A DNA stretch of 64,000 bases, taken from Gracilibacillus alcaliphilus. GTDB taxonomy: Bacteria > Bacillota > Bacilli > Bacillales > Amphibacillaceae. Both the position numbers and the translations under genes were made by a program. Under the pieces are notes generated by a model. The model searched no databases. It saw only the letters and a program-made list of their open reading frames with translations, and was not told where the DNA came from. Location: contig NZ_JAFBFA010000010.1 of assembly GCF_016909015.1 (NCBI RefSeq), forward strand, positions 62,001 through 126,000, in the 5' to 3' direction. Position 1 is the first letter of the stretch, and every line of letters begins with the position of its first letter. Of the stretch, positions 18,147 to 26,524 are shown one piece after another.

Positions 18147-19355
18147 CTATAAGGAATGTTTCTCTGTCATGACCATTTTGAATGGTTCCTGTTTCAACTG
18201 AAAGCTTGCAAATACAATACAAATAATAACTGGTAACAGTAGAGTTAAGTAAACCATGTTAGCTCCGTAAGTGGTAGCTATCCAACCAAGAATAGGTGCA
18301 CTTACTACAACAGAACCCTGATTACAAACCATCCTGAAACTAGCCATTCTTCCATGATAGTTAGACGCTGTCACCATTTGTTGTACAGCTTGAAGTAACA
18401 CTCTAATCCATGTAGTGCCAAGTCCAATTAAGAATACACCTAAAAATGCGAGAAAGATACTTGAAGCTTTGCCAGCTATTAAAAGACCAACTAATACTAA
18501 ACAAAGTGAGTATAGAGCAACATACTGTTTACTTCGTTTCCACCACCATGTTCCTAATATGCCAGCTGTTACACCACCAATTGAAATGGTTGCGTCTAAT
18601 AAACCATAAATGGTTGCAGAAGCAAGCAGATAATCAACAGTGTAAACAGACAGGAAACCTAAGCTTGAGTGAAAAACAAGCTGTCCGGTAAACATCAGAA
18701 TAAACAGCCCAATTAAATAACGATTTCTTTGAACATAGACAAAACCATCCAATAAATCAGTAATAACAGATTTACGTTCATGGTGATTTTTCCTTAGCTT
18801 TCTCTCATATTTAATTTGTAATACCGCGATGAAAGCAATGATATAACTAATGATTACTAAACTTAATGTGCCTATCTCTGAAGTAACACTTACTATCATT
18901 CCACCTGTGGCAGCACCTAACAGCCCGCCCACAATGGAGGCCGATGAAGAACGCGAAAACAATTTTGGCAGTTGTTCTTTATCAAAGCATTCGGCAATTA
19001 GTGCTTGAAAGGCCGGACGAAATAATGATCCTGCTGCTTGTAAGAGCATATGCGCTACAATGATGTACCATGGTTCGATTTGGTTAAATAGGAATAAAAG
19101 GAGTAAACTTGCCATCACTATCATACTGGAACCTGTTGCTAGAATAACGAGGACTTTCCGATCCCATCGATCAACTAAGACACCAAAGAATAAATTTAAT
19201 CCAAGTGAAGGCAGAAATCCAAACCCAACTAAAAGTCCTGTATACAGCGAATCATTGGTGATTTGATATAATAGCCAAGTGATAATCACAAAATACATGG
19301 TTCCAGCAAATTGTGAAAAGAAAAATGCCAGCATAATCCATTTGCTTGTACGCAA
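18147..19355 (-). CDS. MFS transporter (macrolide-efflux-like exporter)
   Basis: A 402-residue major facilitator with about 12 hydrophobic segments. The loop 2-3 signature reads FFGVLVDRWDRKVLV and helix 1 includes FFSQFAGTMYFVIITWLLYQ. The overall look is that of the Mef/'DHA3' family of drug exporters, but no substrate can be told. The TTG at 19355 (LRTSKWIML) is preferred because GGGGAGAG precedes it; an ATG at 19418 would add 21 unlike residues. Upstream on the minus strand lie a TATACT box and a GTATA...TATAC inverted repeat, a possible operator. It is transcribed against the surrounding operons and is flanked by an SDR remnant, which suggests acquired DNA. Confidence 0.85.
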   Translation of the reverse strand: MRTSKWIMLAFFFSQFAGTMYFVIITWLLYQITNDSLYTGLLVGFGFLPSLGLNLFFGVLVDRWDRKVLVILATGSSMIVMASLLLLFLFNQIEPWYIIVAHMLLQAAGSLFRPAFQALIAECFDKEQLPKLFSRSSSASIVGGLLGAATGGMIVSVTSEIGTLSLVIISYIIAFIAVLQIKYERKLRKNHHERKSVITDLLDGFVYVQRNRYLIGLFILMFTGQLVFHSSLGFLSVYTVDYLLASATIYGLLDATISIGGVTAGILGTWWWKRSKQYVALYSLCLVLVGLLIAGKASSIFLAFLGVFLIGLGTTWIRVLLQAVQQMVTASNYHGRMASFRMVCNQGSVVVSAPILGWIATTYGANMVYLTLLLPVIICIVFASFQLKQEPFKMVMTEKHSL

Positions 19356-19364
19356 TATACCACT

Positions 19365-19396
19365 CTCCCCTCTGGTATATATTTTAGTATACACTA
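19365..19396 (-). promoter_or_regulatory. Promoter/operator region of the MFS gene
   Basis: Just upstream of the TTG start on the minus strand lie TATACT and an imperfect palindrome with arms GTATA and TATAC about 8 bases apart. The overlap of palindrome and -10 would fit a repressor site. No regulator gene is adjacent, so this remains a guess. Confidence 0.3.
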
Positions 19397-19536
19397 TCTT
19401 TGACACTATAAATAACACAGGGCATGTAGCGGGCTTAGATTAATTGAAAAAAATCTGACTTCTGCATTTTATACAGAAAAATAGCGTTTATCTTTTTTTA
19501 CAGTAAAATGAAATTACATTAGGAAGGATGGTTACA

Positions 19537-19982
19537 TTGAAGTCATTCTTACGTTTGAATGTGGTGAGTATGTTATACGCTATATTATTATTTATTCCCA
19601 TGAATTGCTGGTCAACATCCACAGAATAAGCAGTTTAATGGCTTGGGATGACAGAGAAGCATATATATCTTTAATCATTTCTTCCATTACTGTTATCGTA
19701 ATAAGCACGATCTTAATATTGATTTTAACATATAGATGGTTCAAACAAGGTTATATCAAGTTTTGGACTATCCTTCTTTGGCTGCCTTATTTTATATTAT
19801 TTATCTATATAACAGCAAACTTATTTCCGATGACAAACCCAGGGGAAATCCCCAGTCCAGGAATGGGTCTCCTGTTAATTCCTTTTATTTTATTCTTTCC
19901 TGCCTATGTCTTTGCTGTTAACATGGCAGTGATTCCGCTGGCACATTGGACATATAGAAAGAAAAAAGCACAGGGTGTTTAA
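19537..19982 (+). pseudogene. Small membrane protein, possibly frameshifted near its N-terminus
   Basis: Two overlapping frames look like one gene. From TTG 19537, with AGGAAGG before it, 30 codons encode a likely first membrane segment (MLYAILLFIPMN) and stop at 19627. From about 19605 another frame encodes 125 residues with three strongly hydrophobic segments and a basic C-terminus (YRKKKAQ). The second frame has no ribosome site of its own, and its first residues look like ordinary protein only from about MAWDDREAYIS. A single-base indel near 19600 would join them. It could also be two real start sites. No family recognised. Confidence 0.5.
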
Positions 19983-19988
19983 AAAAGG

Positions 19989-20017
19989 TTGACAAGAAAG
20001 TATCTGCATGATAAGCT
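19989..20017 (+). promoter_or_regulatory. Sigma-A promoter of infC-rpmI-rplT
   Basis: A perfect TTGACA (19989-19994), a 17-bp spacer, then TAAGCT preceded by TGA, a partial extended -10. It lies about 230 bases before infC, which leaves room for the L20-type leader. Confidence 0.6.
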
Positions 20018-20056
20018 AGTTTAGGTAAATTAAATATGATCACTAAAGAGACAAGT

Positions 20057-20171
20057 AGAAGCGCCCGCTTCTCACCTGATTGACGCTTGAGCAGTTGACA
20101 GGTATCAGATCCGAGCATTTAGTAATGAAATGAGGACGTGTGGGTGCAGTATGTGTACCGACGCTTTTTTT
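20057..20171 (+). promoter_or_regulatory. L20 leader (autoregulatory) with attenuator terminator, before infC
   Basis: The region has the hairpin AGAAGCG/CGCTTCT (20057-20072), then CTCACCTGATTGAC, a conserved part of the infC-rpmI-rplT leader in Bacilli. It ends in an 11-bp hairpin with one mismatch (20138-20164) plus seven Ts. In B. subtilis, ribosomal protein L20 binds this leader and promotes premature termination. The gene order infC-rpmI-rplT downstream supports the same control here. Confidence 0.88.
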
Positions 20172-20247
20172 ATGGAAAAATGGAACTTGTCTAGTGACAT
20201 TGATCATGTTTCATTACGTTTTTATTATATTTCGGAGGTGGCTGATT

Positions 20248-20766
20248 ATTAGCAAAGATATGAACGTCAATGAGAATATTCGTGCACGTGAAGTTCGTCT
20301 CATTGATTCTAACGGGGATCAATTAGGGGTAAAATCTCGTCAAGAAGCTTTAGACATTGCTCAAACAAGAAACCTTGATTTAGTGATGGTGGCGCCAAAG
20401 GCAAAACCGCCAGTGTGTCGTATCATGGATTATGGTAAATATCGCTTTGAGCAGCAAAAGAAAGAAAAAGAAGCACGCAAGAAACAAAAAATTATTAATG
20501 TGAAAGAAGTGCGTTTAAGCCCAAGTATTGAAGAACATGATTTCAATACAAAGCTTCGTAATGCACGAAAATTCCTGGAAAAAGGTGACAAAGTAAAAGT
20601 CTCTATTCGTTTCCGTGGACGTGCCATTATGCACAAGGAGCTAGGTCAAAAAGTGCTAGAGCGTATGGCCGAAGCATGTAAAGATATTTCTACAGTGGAG
20701 CAAAAGGCGAAGATGGAAGGGCGCAGTATGTTCCTTATGCTTGCACCTGTAACCGAAAAAAAATAA
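20248..20766 (+). CDS. infC: Translation initiation factor IF-3 (ATT start)
   Basis: A 172-residue IF-3, which keeps 30S subunits free and checks the start codon. The start is the rare ATT at 20248 (Ile-Ser-Lys-Asp), with GGAGGTG 7 bases upstream, exactly like B. subtilis infC. A non-standard start is part of IF-3's self-regulation. The body has the N-domain NIRAREVRLI, the linker rich in K/E, and the C-domain with RFRGRAIMHKE. Longer upstream readings pass through the leader terminator and are not credible. rpmI and rplT follow. Confidence 0.97.
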   Translation: MSKDMNVNENIRAREVRLIDSNGDQLGVKSRQEALDIAQTRNLDLVMVAPKAKPPVCRIMDYGKYRFEQQKKEKEARKKQKIINVKEVRLSPSIEEHDFNTKLRNARKFLEKGDKVKVSIRFRGRAIMHKELGQKVLERMAEACKDISTVEQKAKMEGRSMFLMLAPVTEKK

Positions 20767-20817
20767 CTCGCTATTAGCGTTAGTTAAATAGATTTTAGTT
20801 TCAAGGAGGAAGTTATC

Positions 20818-21012
20818 ATGCCAAAAATGAAAACACATAGCGGTACAGCTAAAAGAATGAAAAGAACAGCTTCTGGGAAGTTAAAACGTTCCCATGCCTA
20901 TACAAGCCATATGTTCGCAAACAAGTCTCAAAAGCAGAAGCGTAAATTACGTAAAGCAGCGATCATCTCTGCAGGAGACTACAAACGTATTAAACAAATG
21001 CTGCCTAAATAA
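20818..21012 (+). CDS. rpmI: Ribosomal protein L35
   Basis: A 64-residue, strongly basic protein starting MPKMKTHSGTAKR, the L35 signature, and ending KRIKQMLPK. It is a 50S subunit component. AGGAGGAAG lies upstream. The gene sits between infC and rplT, as in nearly all Bacilli. Confidence 0.98.
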   Translation: MPKMKTHSGTAKRMKRTASGKLKRSHAYTSHMFANKSQKQKRKLRKAAIISAGDYKRIKQMLPK

Positions 21013-21075
21013 GGTGCATTATTAACAACAGACCATTTACAACAGATTCGTTGATTTATATAGGAGGGGTTTAAC

Positions 21076-21432
21076 ATGGCACGTGTTAAAGGTGGAACAG
21101 TTACACGTAAGCGTCGTAAACGTATATTAAAGTTAGCTAAAGGATATTATGGTTCGAAACATGCGCTGTTTAAAACAGCTAAACAACAAGTAATGAAATC
21201 AGGTCAGTATGCATATCGTGACCGTCGTCAGAAAAAACGTGATTTCCGTAAATTATGGATCGCACGTATTAATGCAGCTGCTCGTTTGAATGATCTTTCT
21301 TACAGCCGCTTCATGCATGGTTTAAAACTTGCGAATGTAGAAGTTAACCGTAAAATGCTAGCAGATTTAGCCATTAACGACGAAAAAGCATTTGCTCAAT
21401 TAGCAGAACAAGCAAAAGCAGCTTTAAAATAA
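21076..21432 (+). CDS. rplT: Ribosomal protein L20
   Basis: A 118-residue 50S protein (MARVKGGTVTRKRRKR start, KLAKGYYGSKH motif) needed for 23S rRNA folding. L20 is also the repressor of this operon in B. subtilis through the leader at 20057-20171. AGGAGGGG precedes the start. A strong terminator follows. Confidence 0.98.
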   Translation: MARVKGGTVTRKRRKRILKLAKGYYGSKHALFKTAKQQVMKSGQYAYRDRRQKKRDFRKLWIARINAAARLNDLSYSRFMHGLKLANVEVNRKMLADLAINDEKAFAQLAEQAKAALK

Positions 21433-21440
21433 TAGCTGAA

Positions 21441-21474
21441 AAGGATAGCCTCATAACTAGGGCTATCTTTTTTT
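21441..21474 (+). terminator. Rho-independent terminator after rplT
   Basis: Stem GATAGCC / GGCTATC with a 10-base loop and seven Ts. It closes the infC-rpmI-rplT operon. Confidence 0.9.
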
Positions 21475-21688
21475 CTTGTACATAGAAGACAGAAACGGAA
21501 TAAGCTTAAACAGTAACATTCCATGCTGTAGAGGCAAAAGTTTGTGAACAGGGCTCTCTGGATAGATTCTAATGGACAGAAAAGCGAAAAGGCAAGCTCC
21601 TTAGTCCATAAGAATCGATCTAAAGCGGAAATGAAACCCAACCGTATTCTTAATCGTATAATAAGGAACAGAAAGAAAGCGGGGGAGT

Positions 21689-22438
21689 ATGATGGATAAA
21701 GGCCAAATTATCTTTATTATTTTAATGGGGTGGGGTGTGCTCATTTATGGAGGACTTACCTTTTTAGTTGCCAAGAAAAAGGAACTTTCCTTAATTAATG
21801 GTTTTTCTAACCGATCAGAAGAAGAACAGAAATACTTGATTGAGAATGGTTATGTAGAGGCATTAGGTAAATTGTTAACATATAGCTTTTTCTTGTTTTT
21901 AATTAGCTATATATTAGGCATATTCCAAGTTCCATATGGCCTTTCTGTTGGCTTGGGATTGTTTCTATTAGTAGTATTGATCGGAATCGTTTGGATCAAT
22001 CGCTATGAAGTGCCTGCTAAACGTAAGAAAAACTATTGGATAACGGGCAGTATATCGTTGGCTACTCTCCTATTTACTGGTGGAGTATTTGGTTATGGCT
22101 ATGTAACTACAGATATCACGCTAGATGATCAAGGGATCCAAATAGATGGAATGTATGGAGAGCAACTTAGCTGGGATGAAGTCCATGCAGCAGAGGTATC
22201 TGATCAGCCTCCTACTGTTACGGTTAAGACAAATGGTTTTGCTATGACTAATCATTTAAAGGGCAGGTTCCTAGTTGAAGAATTTGATTCAACGGTTACC
22301 TTATTTATTAGCGGAGATCAGGCACCATATATTTATTTGGAAACAGAGAAGGGTACGATTATTTTTAACCGATCATCAGAGCATGAGGCAGAAGCGATCT
22401 ATCAAGCAATAATGAACCATAAGGATGGCGAAACATGA
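21689..22438 (+). CDS. Membrane protein of unknown function (DUF3784-like N-terminus, PH-like C-terminus)
   Basis: A 249-residue protein. The N-terminal third has two or three membrane segments with FLVAKKKELSLINGFSNRSEEE between the first two, which resembles DUF3784. Further hydrophobic stretches lie around 60-100 and 118-138. The last 100 residues look like a small beta-rich (bacterial PH-like) domain after ITLDDQGIQIDG. AAAGCGGGGGAG precedes the ATG; a second ATG follows directly. It overlaps the next gene by 4 bases. Role unknown; a stress or envelope function is only a guess. Confidence 0.7.
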   Translation: MMDKGQIIFIILMGWGVLIYGGLTFLVAKKKELSLINGFSNRSEEEQKYLIENGYVEALGKLLTYSFFLFLISYILGIFQVPYGLSVGLGLFLLVVLIGIVWINRYEVPAKRKKNYWITGSISLATLLFTGGVFGYGYVTTDITLDDQGIQIDGMYGEQLSWDEVHAAEVSDQPPTVTVKTNGFAMTNHLKGRFLVEEFDSTVTLFISGDQAPYIYLETEKGTIIFNRSSEHEAEAIYQAIMNHKDGET

Positions 22439-22686
22439 TTATATATTTAGCATTAATTAATTATATTGCATTTTTTATGATGAAAAGAGACAAACGAAAT
22501 GCACAAAAACAAAAAAGACGTATACCAGAAAAAAACTTGTGGCTTGTTGCACTGATTGGCGGTGCATTTGGTGCAACCTTAGCCATGTTTCAATTCAGGC
22601 ATAAGACGAAACATGTGCAGTTTCGCATCGGCTTACCGTTGTTAACTATCTTGCAAATAGGATTGATTATTTACTTTTTTAAATGA
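22435..22686 (+). CDS. ysdA: DUF1294 family small membrane protein (YsdA)
   Basis: An 83-residue membrane protein with a short N-terminal TM, a basic loop (KRDKRNAQKQKRRIPE), then LVALIGGAFGATLAMFQFRHKTKH, the hallmark of DUF1294. This family often follows rplT in Bacillus (ysdA). It starts in an ATGA overlap with the preceding gene. Function unknown. Confidence 0.85.
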   Translation: MIIYLALINYIAFFMMKRDKRNAQKQKRRIPEKNLWLVALIGGAFGATLAMFQFRHKTKHVQFRIGLPLLTILQIGLIIYFFK

Positions 22687-22750
22687 AGGGTAACGAGTGT
22701 CTTTCTTGGCTAGAAGTTATCCCATCTAAGATGAGCAGACAAGCATCATG

Positions 22751-22759
22751 TGGTATAAT
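22751..22759 (+). promoter_or_regulatory. Extended -10 promoter for the 22802 gene
   Basis: TGGTATAAT is a full extended -10 box. No -35 match lies 17 bp upstream, which is usual for this promoter type. The start is about 35 bases before the gene. Confidence 0.55.
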
Positions 22760-22801
22760 AGCTTCTCCCTCCTCATAGAATAAAGGGAAGGGGTGATGGA
22801 A

Positions 22802-23377
22802 ATGGCGGTGGAACTTATCAGTCAATTACAGGTGAAGGAGAGTTATGTGTTAGTGGCACCTATTTTATTTATTCTCGTACATCTGTTGCGTCCAATCCTG
22901 TTTGTTCCGGTATTAATGGTTTGTGTAACAGGAGGGATGTTATTTGGTTTCTTGGCAGGAAGTATTTATTCCATCATTGGTTTAATGGTTTCCAGCATTA
23001 GTTTCTATTTTCTGATCAAACTTTTGCCGATGTTAGAGAAACATTGTAAAAAGATTGAAGAGAAATGGCTGAAAAACCAAATAAATTTGAATACGTTTCA
23101 AATTATGATTCTAAGAATGCTGCCATTTGTACATTTTCATTTGCTTTCTTTTTGCATCTATAAGAAATCAACTAATTTTGCCTGCTATTTGCGCACAACG
23201 CTTATATCAGTCATTCCAGTTGCCATTATCTATACCTTATTAGGGCAGTCGATTCAAACCGTATCGATCTATTACGCCATCCCAATTGTAGCTTTTATGC
23301 TCCTGCTGACCTATCTTGTCAGAAGAAAACAAGCCATCATCAAATGGCAACAATTTTTCTCTGAAACTGCTACTTAG
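22802..23377 (+). CDS. TVP38/TMEM64 family membrane protein
   Basis: A 191-residue integral membrane protein with about five hydrophobic segments. The VTT/DedA-like centre includes GGMLFGFLAGSIYSIIG and the later LRMLPFVHFHLLSF. B. subtilis YtxB and YdjX-like proteins belong to this family; some members act in lipid scrambling or ion transport, but this one is untested. The ATG at 22802 is preferred for its spacing from AAGGGGTG; ATG 22796 and GTG 22793 are alternatives. In B. subtilis the ytxB homologue is near dnaI, so this copy is either relocated or a paralogue. Confidence 0.75.
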   Translation: MAVELISQLQVKESYVLVAPILFILVHLLRPILFVPVLMVCVTGGMLFGFLAGSIYSIIGLMVSSISFYFLIKLLPMLEKHCKKIEEKWLKNQINLNTFQIMILRMLPFVHFHLLSFCIYKKSTNFACYLRTTLISVIPVAIIYTLLGQSIQTVSIYYAIPIVAFMLLLTYLVRRKQAIIKWQQFFSETAT

Positions 23378-23379
23378 TG

Positions 23380-23763
23380 TTATTTGAGCAGCAGTTTGTT
23401 CATTGGATATCTCCATTCAATTTTGGCATGAGGATAACGAATTAAAATCTCTTCTTCTAAAAAGTACATATCCTGCCGGTCAAAACCCTGAAGATTGTCA
23501 GGGTTTTTTACATGCATCACAATATTAATCACTTCAAATGCCTCATCTGTTGCCCCTAAATATTTCTCTCCTTCAAATTGATAACCTTTGTAGGTAATGA
23601 AGAAATTATGTTTGACATCGTCGTTATGATCCAGAAAATAAAACTGATGTTTTTTTTGTGCTATCGCTAATTTACGATTAGCGCTCCCAAAATATTTATA
23701 AACAGTATAAATGAGTATAATAATAGCTGCTAAGATTAATAACCGAAAAAGAATGATAATCAT
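23380..23763 (-). CDS. ysdB: YsdB family protein (sigma-W pathway)
   Basis: A 127-residue protein with one N-terminal TM segment (about 3-22) and a cytoplasmic domain. It matches B. subtilis YsdB in length, in position near ysdA/ysdC, and in text such as KNFFITYKG-like and YFLEEEILIRYPHAKIEWRYP segments. The YsdB family is annotated as connected to the sigma-W stress response; the mechanism is unknown. The ATG at 23763 has GAGGAGTG before it. It is transcribed towards the TVP38 gene, with 2 bases between the two stop codons. Confidence 0.8.
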   Translation of the reverse strand: MIIILFRLLILAAIIILIYTVYKYFGSANRKLAIAQKKHQFYFLDHNDDVKHNFFITYKGYQFEGEKYLGATDEAFEVINIVMHVKNPDNLQGFDRQDMYFLEEEILIRYPHAKIEWRYPMNKLLLK

Positions 23764-23826
23764 TTTTCACACTCCTCACAAGAAAAGGACTCGTTAGTTT
23801 ATTTACGTATTCAAACAAGCATAGGT

Positions 23827-23856
23827 TTCAAAAAAATAAAAGAAACATGTTATAAT
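23827..23856 (+). promoter_or_regulatory. Promoter of the dUTPase gene
   Basis: TTCAAA (23827-23832), an 18-bp spacer and a perfect TATAAT (23851-23856) with the extended TGT before it. It serves the 23910 gene and probably the following peptidase. Confidence 0.65.
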
Positions 23857-23909
23857 GAAAAAGTATTGTATTTATAACTTGTTAAGCTGTAAAGGAGTAA
23901 CAGAATATT

Positions 23910-24395
23910 ATGAATTGGCAACCATTATTTGAGATGCAAAAAGAACTCGACCAGTATATTGTAACACAACACGATTTGCAAAATGAAAATGTTTTTGATA
24001 AAAAGGTATTAGCATTACTCGTTGAGGTAGGAGAGCTTGCTAATGAAACAAGATGTTTCAAGTATTGGAGCCTTAAACCTGCCAGCGAGAAATCAGTCAT
24101 CGCAGAGGAATATGTAGACGGTATTCATTTTATTCTGTCATTGGGATTAGATCTCGGTGTAGAGGCCTATCAATCAAAAGAATGGGACACCGATCAAGAT
24201 GAAACCGTATTATTCCATCAAATCTTCCAATCGATTACTCAGTTAAAAGCAAAGCAATCATTGGAAGCTTATCAAGAATTGTTTGATACATATGTGAGTT
24301 TAGGCCAGGTGCTTGGTTTTTCACCTGAGGATATAAAAAAGGCCTATATGGATAAGAATAAGGTTAACTTTGAGAGGCAGAATCAAGGTTACTAA
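23910..24395 (+). CDS. dUTP diphosphatase, all-alpha dimeric type
   Basis: A 161-residue all-alpha NTP pyrophosphohydrolase (dUTPase_2/MazG-like). Metal-binding acids are visible in LLVEVGELANETRCFKYW and in EEYVDGIHFIL further on. It would remove dUTP and supply dUMP for thymidylate synthesis, keeping uracil out of DNA. AAAGGAG precedes the ATG. The M42 peptidase follows after 21 bp. Confidence 0.88.
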   Translation: MNWQPLFEMQKELDQYIVTQHDLQNENVFDKKVLALLVEVGELANETRCFKYWSLKPASEKSVIAEEYVDGIHFILSLGLDLGVEAYQSKEWDTDQDETVLFHQIFQSITQLKAKQSLEAYQELFDTYVSLGQVLGFSPEDIKKAYMDKNKVNFERQNQGY

Positions 24396-24416
24396 TAATC
24401 GATTGGAGGAAGGAAA

Positions 24417-25499
24417 ATGGCAAATAACGAACAATTAAAGATGTTAAAAGAACTAACGGATGCACGTTCCATTCCTGGTGATGAAAAAGAAGCACGTGAG
24501 GTAATGAAAAAATGGATTACTCCTTATGCCGATAAAGTGTACAATGATCACCTAGGCAGTTTGATTGCGGAGAAAACAGGAGATGAGAACGGTCCAAAGA
24601 TCATGGTAGCTGGCCACTTAGATGAAGTTGGTTTCATGGTGACGCGTATCGATGATAAAGGATTTGTCTATTTCCAAACTGTTGGCGGCTGGTGGAACCA
24701 GGTTATGCTTGCTCAGCGTGTGACTGTTTTAACAAAAAAAGGAGATGTAACAGGAATTATTGGATCCAAACCACCACATATTCTTTCGGCAGAAGCAAGA
24801 AAAAAACCAGTCGAAATTAAAGATATGTTTATTGATATCGGTGCGACCAGTAAAGAGGAAGCCGCTGAATTTGGGGTGAAGCCAGGTGATTCGGTTGTTC
24901 CTTATTTTGAATTTACACCGCTCAAAAACGAAAAACTTTTATTGGCAAAAGCTTGGGACAATCGCATTGGCTGTGCAATCGCAATTGAGGTGTTACGTCG
25001 TTTGGATGGCGAGAAACACCCTAACCGTGTGTATGGTGTTGCCACTGCTCAAGAAGAAGTAGGTCTAAGAGGAGCAAAAACATCTGCTCATACAATTGAA
25101 CCGGATATTGGTTTTGGGGTAGATGTAGGTATTGCAGGGGATACACCAGGTGTATCAGCGAAAGAAGCCGACAGCAAGATCGGTGATGGTCCTCAGATCG
25201 TACTATATGATGCAAGCATGGTATCGCATAAAGGTCTGAGAGATTTGGTGATCGAGACGGCAGATAAGCATAATATCCCTTATCAATATACGTCTATGCC
25301 AGGTGGTGGAACAGATTCTGGTTCTATTCACGTAACGGCAAGTGGGGTGCCTACCTTGTCCATTACAATCGCGACCCGTTATATTCATACTCATGCAGCG
25401 ATCTTACATCAAGATGATTTTGAACATGCTGCACAACTAATTGTGGAGGTTATTAAACAATTAGATAAAGATACGGTAGAGCAGATTACATTTGCTTAA
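24417..25499 (+). CDS. ysdC: M42 family metallopeptidase (YsdC-like aminopeptidase)
   Basis: A 360-residue cytosolic aminopeptidase of the M42/tetrahedral TET family with two metal ions. Ligand motifs are GHLDEVGFMV, KAWDNRIGC, AQEEVGLRGA and RYIHTHAAIL. It probably trims peptides from the proteasome-like proteases; the old label 'glucanase' for this family is misleading. It starts with AGGAGGAAGG upstream, follows the dUTPase, and is closed by a long hairpin. The position near ysdA/ysdB supports the symbol. Confidence 0.9.
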   Translation: MANNEQLKMLKELTDARSIPGDEKEAREVMKKWITPYADKVYNDHLGSLIAEKTGDENGPKIMVAGHLDEVGFMVTRIDDKGFVYFQTVGGWWNQVMLAQRVTVLTKKGDVTGIIGSKPPHILSAEARKKPVEIKDMFIDIGATSKEEAAEFGVKPGDSVVPYFEFTPLKNEKLLLAKAWDNRIGCAIAIEVLRRLDGEKHPNRVYGVATAQEEVGLRGAKTSAHTIEPDIGFGVDVGIAGDTPGVSAKEADSKIGDGPQIVLYDASMVSHKGLRDLVIETADKHNIPYQYTSMPGGGTDSGSIHVTASGVPTLSITIATRYIHTHAAILHQDDFEHAAQLIVEVIKQLDKDTVEQITFA

Positions 25500-25552
25500 T
25501 TGGTTGAAAAGAGGTTAGGGAATAGTATAATAAGTGAATCAAAGATAGCAAC

Positions 25553-25590
25553 AGTAAAACCGAAGAGTAACGTCTCTTCGGTTTTACTTT
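25553..25590. terminator. Long hairpin terminator between the peptidase and the transglycosylase gene
   Basis: A perfect 15-bp stem (AGTAAAACCGAAGAG and its complement) with a 6-base loop and T-rich flanks. It can terminate the M42 gene on the plus strand and may also act for the minus-strand gene ending at 25698. Confidence 0.85.
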
Positions 25591-25697
25591 CATCTTCTCA
25601 TTTTTTAGCGCACAATGAAAAAGAGGGATTGCTCGTGAAGTGTTGTAGTAAAAAACAGGTTGTTATGAGAAGATTGGTTTTAATTATTATTTTTATA

Positions 25698-26390
25698 CTA
25701 TCCTAAATAGGTACCTAATACCTTCTTTACATAAGCTTGTGTTTCGGAAAACGGTGGAATGCCATTATATTTGTCCACATTACCTGGTCCGGCATTATAA
25801 GCAGCTAAGGCAAGGGTCTTATCCCCTTGATAACGATCTAGCATTTGTTTCAAATACTTGGCGCCGCCAGTAATATTTTCTAATGGATTAAATGGGTTGG
25901 TTACACCAAGTCCGCGAGCGGTCGCTGGCATTAATTGCATCAGCCCTTGTGCCCCGGCATGACTGACTGCATTTGGATTATAATTAGATTCTGTTTGAAT
26001 CACCGCATCAATTAATTTAGCATCGATATTAAATTGCGCCACCACTTTTTCTATCATATCCGCAAGGCTGTTATTGCTGGCATGAGTTGGCCTGGTTTCA
26101 AAGGAAGCTGTTTGAGCAGCCGGCATTGTTTGCTGTATAAGAGCTGGTGTGTCGAAACTGCCAAGCCTGTCTCTGATGGACATGCCGGTTTCCATCATAC
26201 TATTCGCTGGCATATATGTAGGGAACATAGGCTGATCAATGGTTGATAAGCCGGCGTTATGCTGCATTATCTGACGAATCGTCTGTCCAAAATCAGCTGA
26301 AAATTCACCTGTGTTTGGTGTAGCTGGTGTATGTGTTAAAGCTGACATAGCTTGGGTCTGCATCAAAAAATTGGTTGAGTCAATATTCAC
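25698..26390 (-). CDS. Lytic transglycosylase (SLT domain)
   Basis: A 230-residue protein with a low-complexity N-terminal half rich in M, T and P, and an SLT domain from about residue 115. The catalytic glutamate lies in AVIQTESNYNPNAVS, followed by the hallmark GAQGLMQLMPATA and YNAGPGNVDKY. It cleaves the MurNAc-GlcNAc bond of peptidoglycan. There is no signal peptide, as in B. subtilis CwlQ/YjbJ and phage-type proteins, so its route out of the cell is unclear. The GTG start at 26390 follows AAAGGAG. It is read opposite to its neighbours. Confidence 0.88.
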   Translation of the reverse strand: MNIDSTNFLMQTQAMSALTHTPATPNTGEFSADFGQTIRQIMQHNAGLSTIDQPMFPTYMPANSMMETGMSIRDRLGSFDTPALIQQTMPAAQTASFETRPTHASNNSLADMIEKVVAQFNIDAKLIDAVIQTESNYNPNAVSHAGAQGLMQLMPATARGLGVTNPFNPLENITGGAKYLKQMLDRYQGDKTLALAAYNAGPGNVDKYNGIPPFSETQAYVKKVLGTYLG

Positions 26391-26483
26391 GATCTTAACT
26401 CCTTTTATAGAGATTATCTATGTCTAATATACCATTTTTCGTAAAAAAAGCAATGATCGTATGAATAATACCTTGAATATAAG

Positions 26484-26510
26484 AACAACGTATCATCATG
26501 ATACGTTGTT
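26484..26510 (-). terminator. Perfect hairpin downstream of sspI
   Basis: A 12-bp perfect stem (AACAACGTATCA / TGATACGTTGTT) with a 3-base loop, 14 bases after the sspI stop on the minus strand. The following U tract is weak (TTCTTATATT), so termination is likely but not certain. Confidence 0.6.
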
Positions 26511-26524
26511 TCATAAATAACTCC

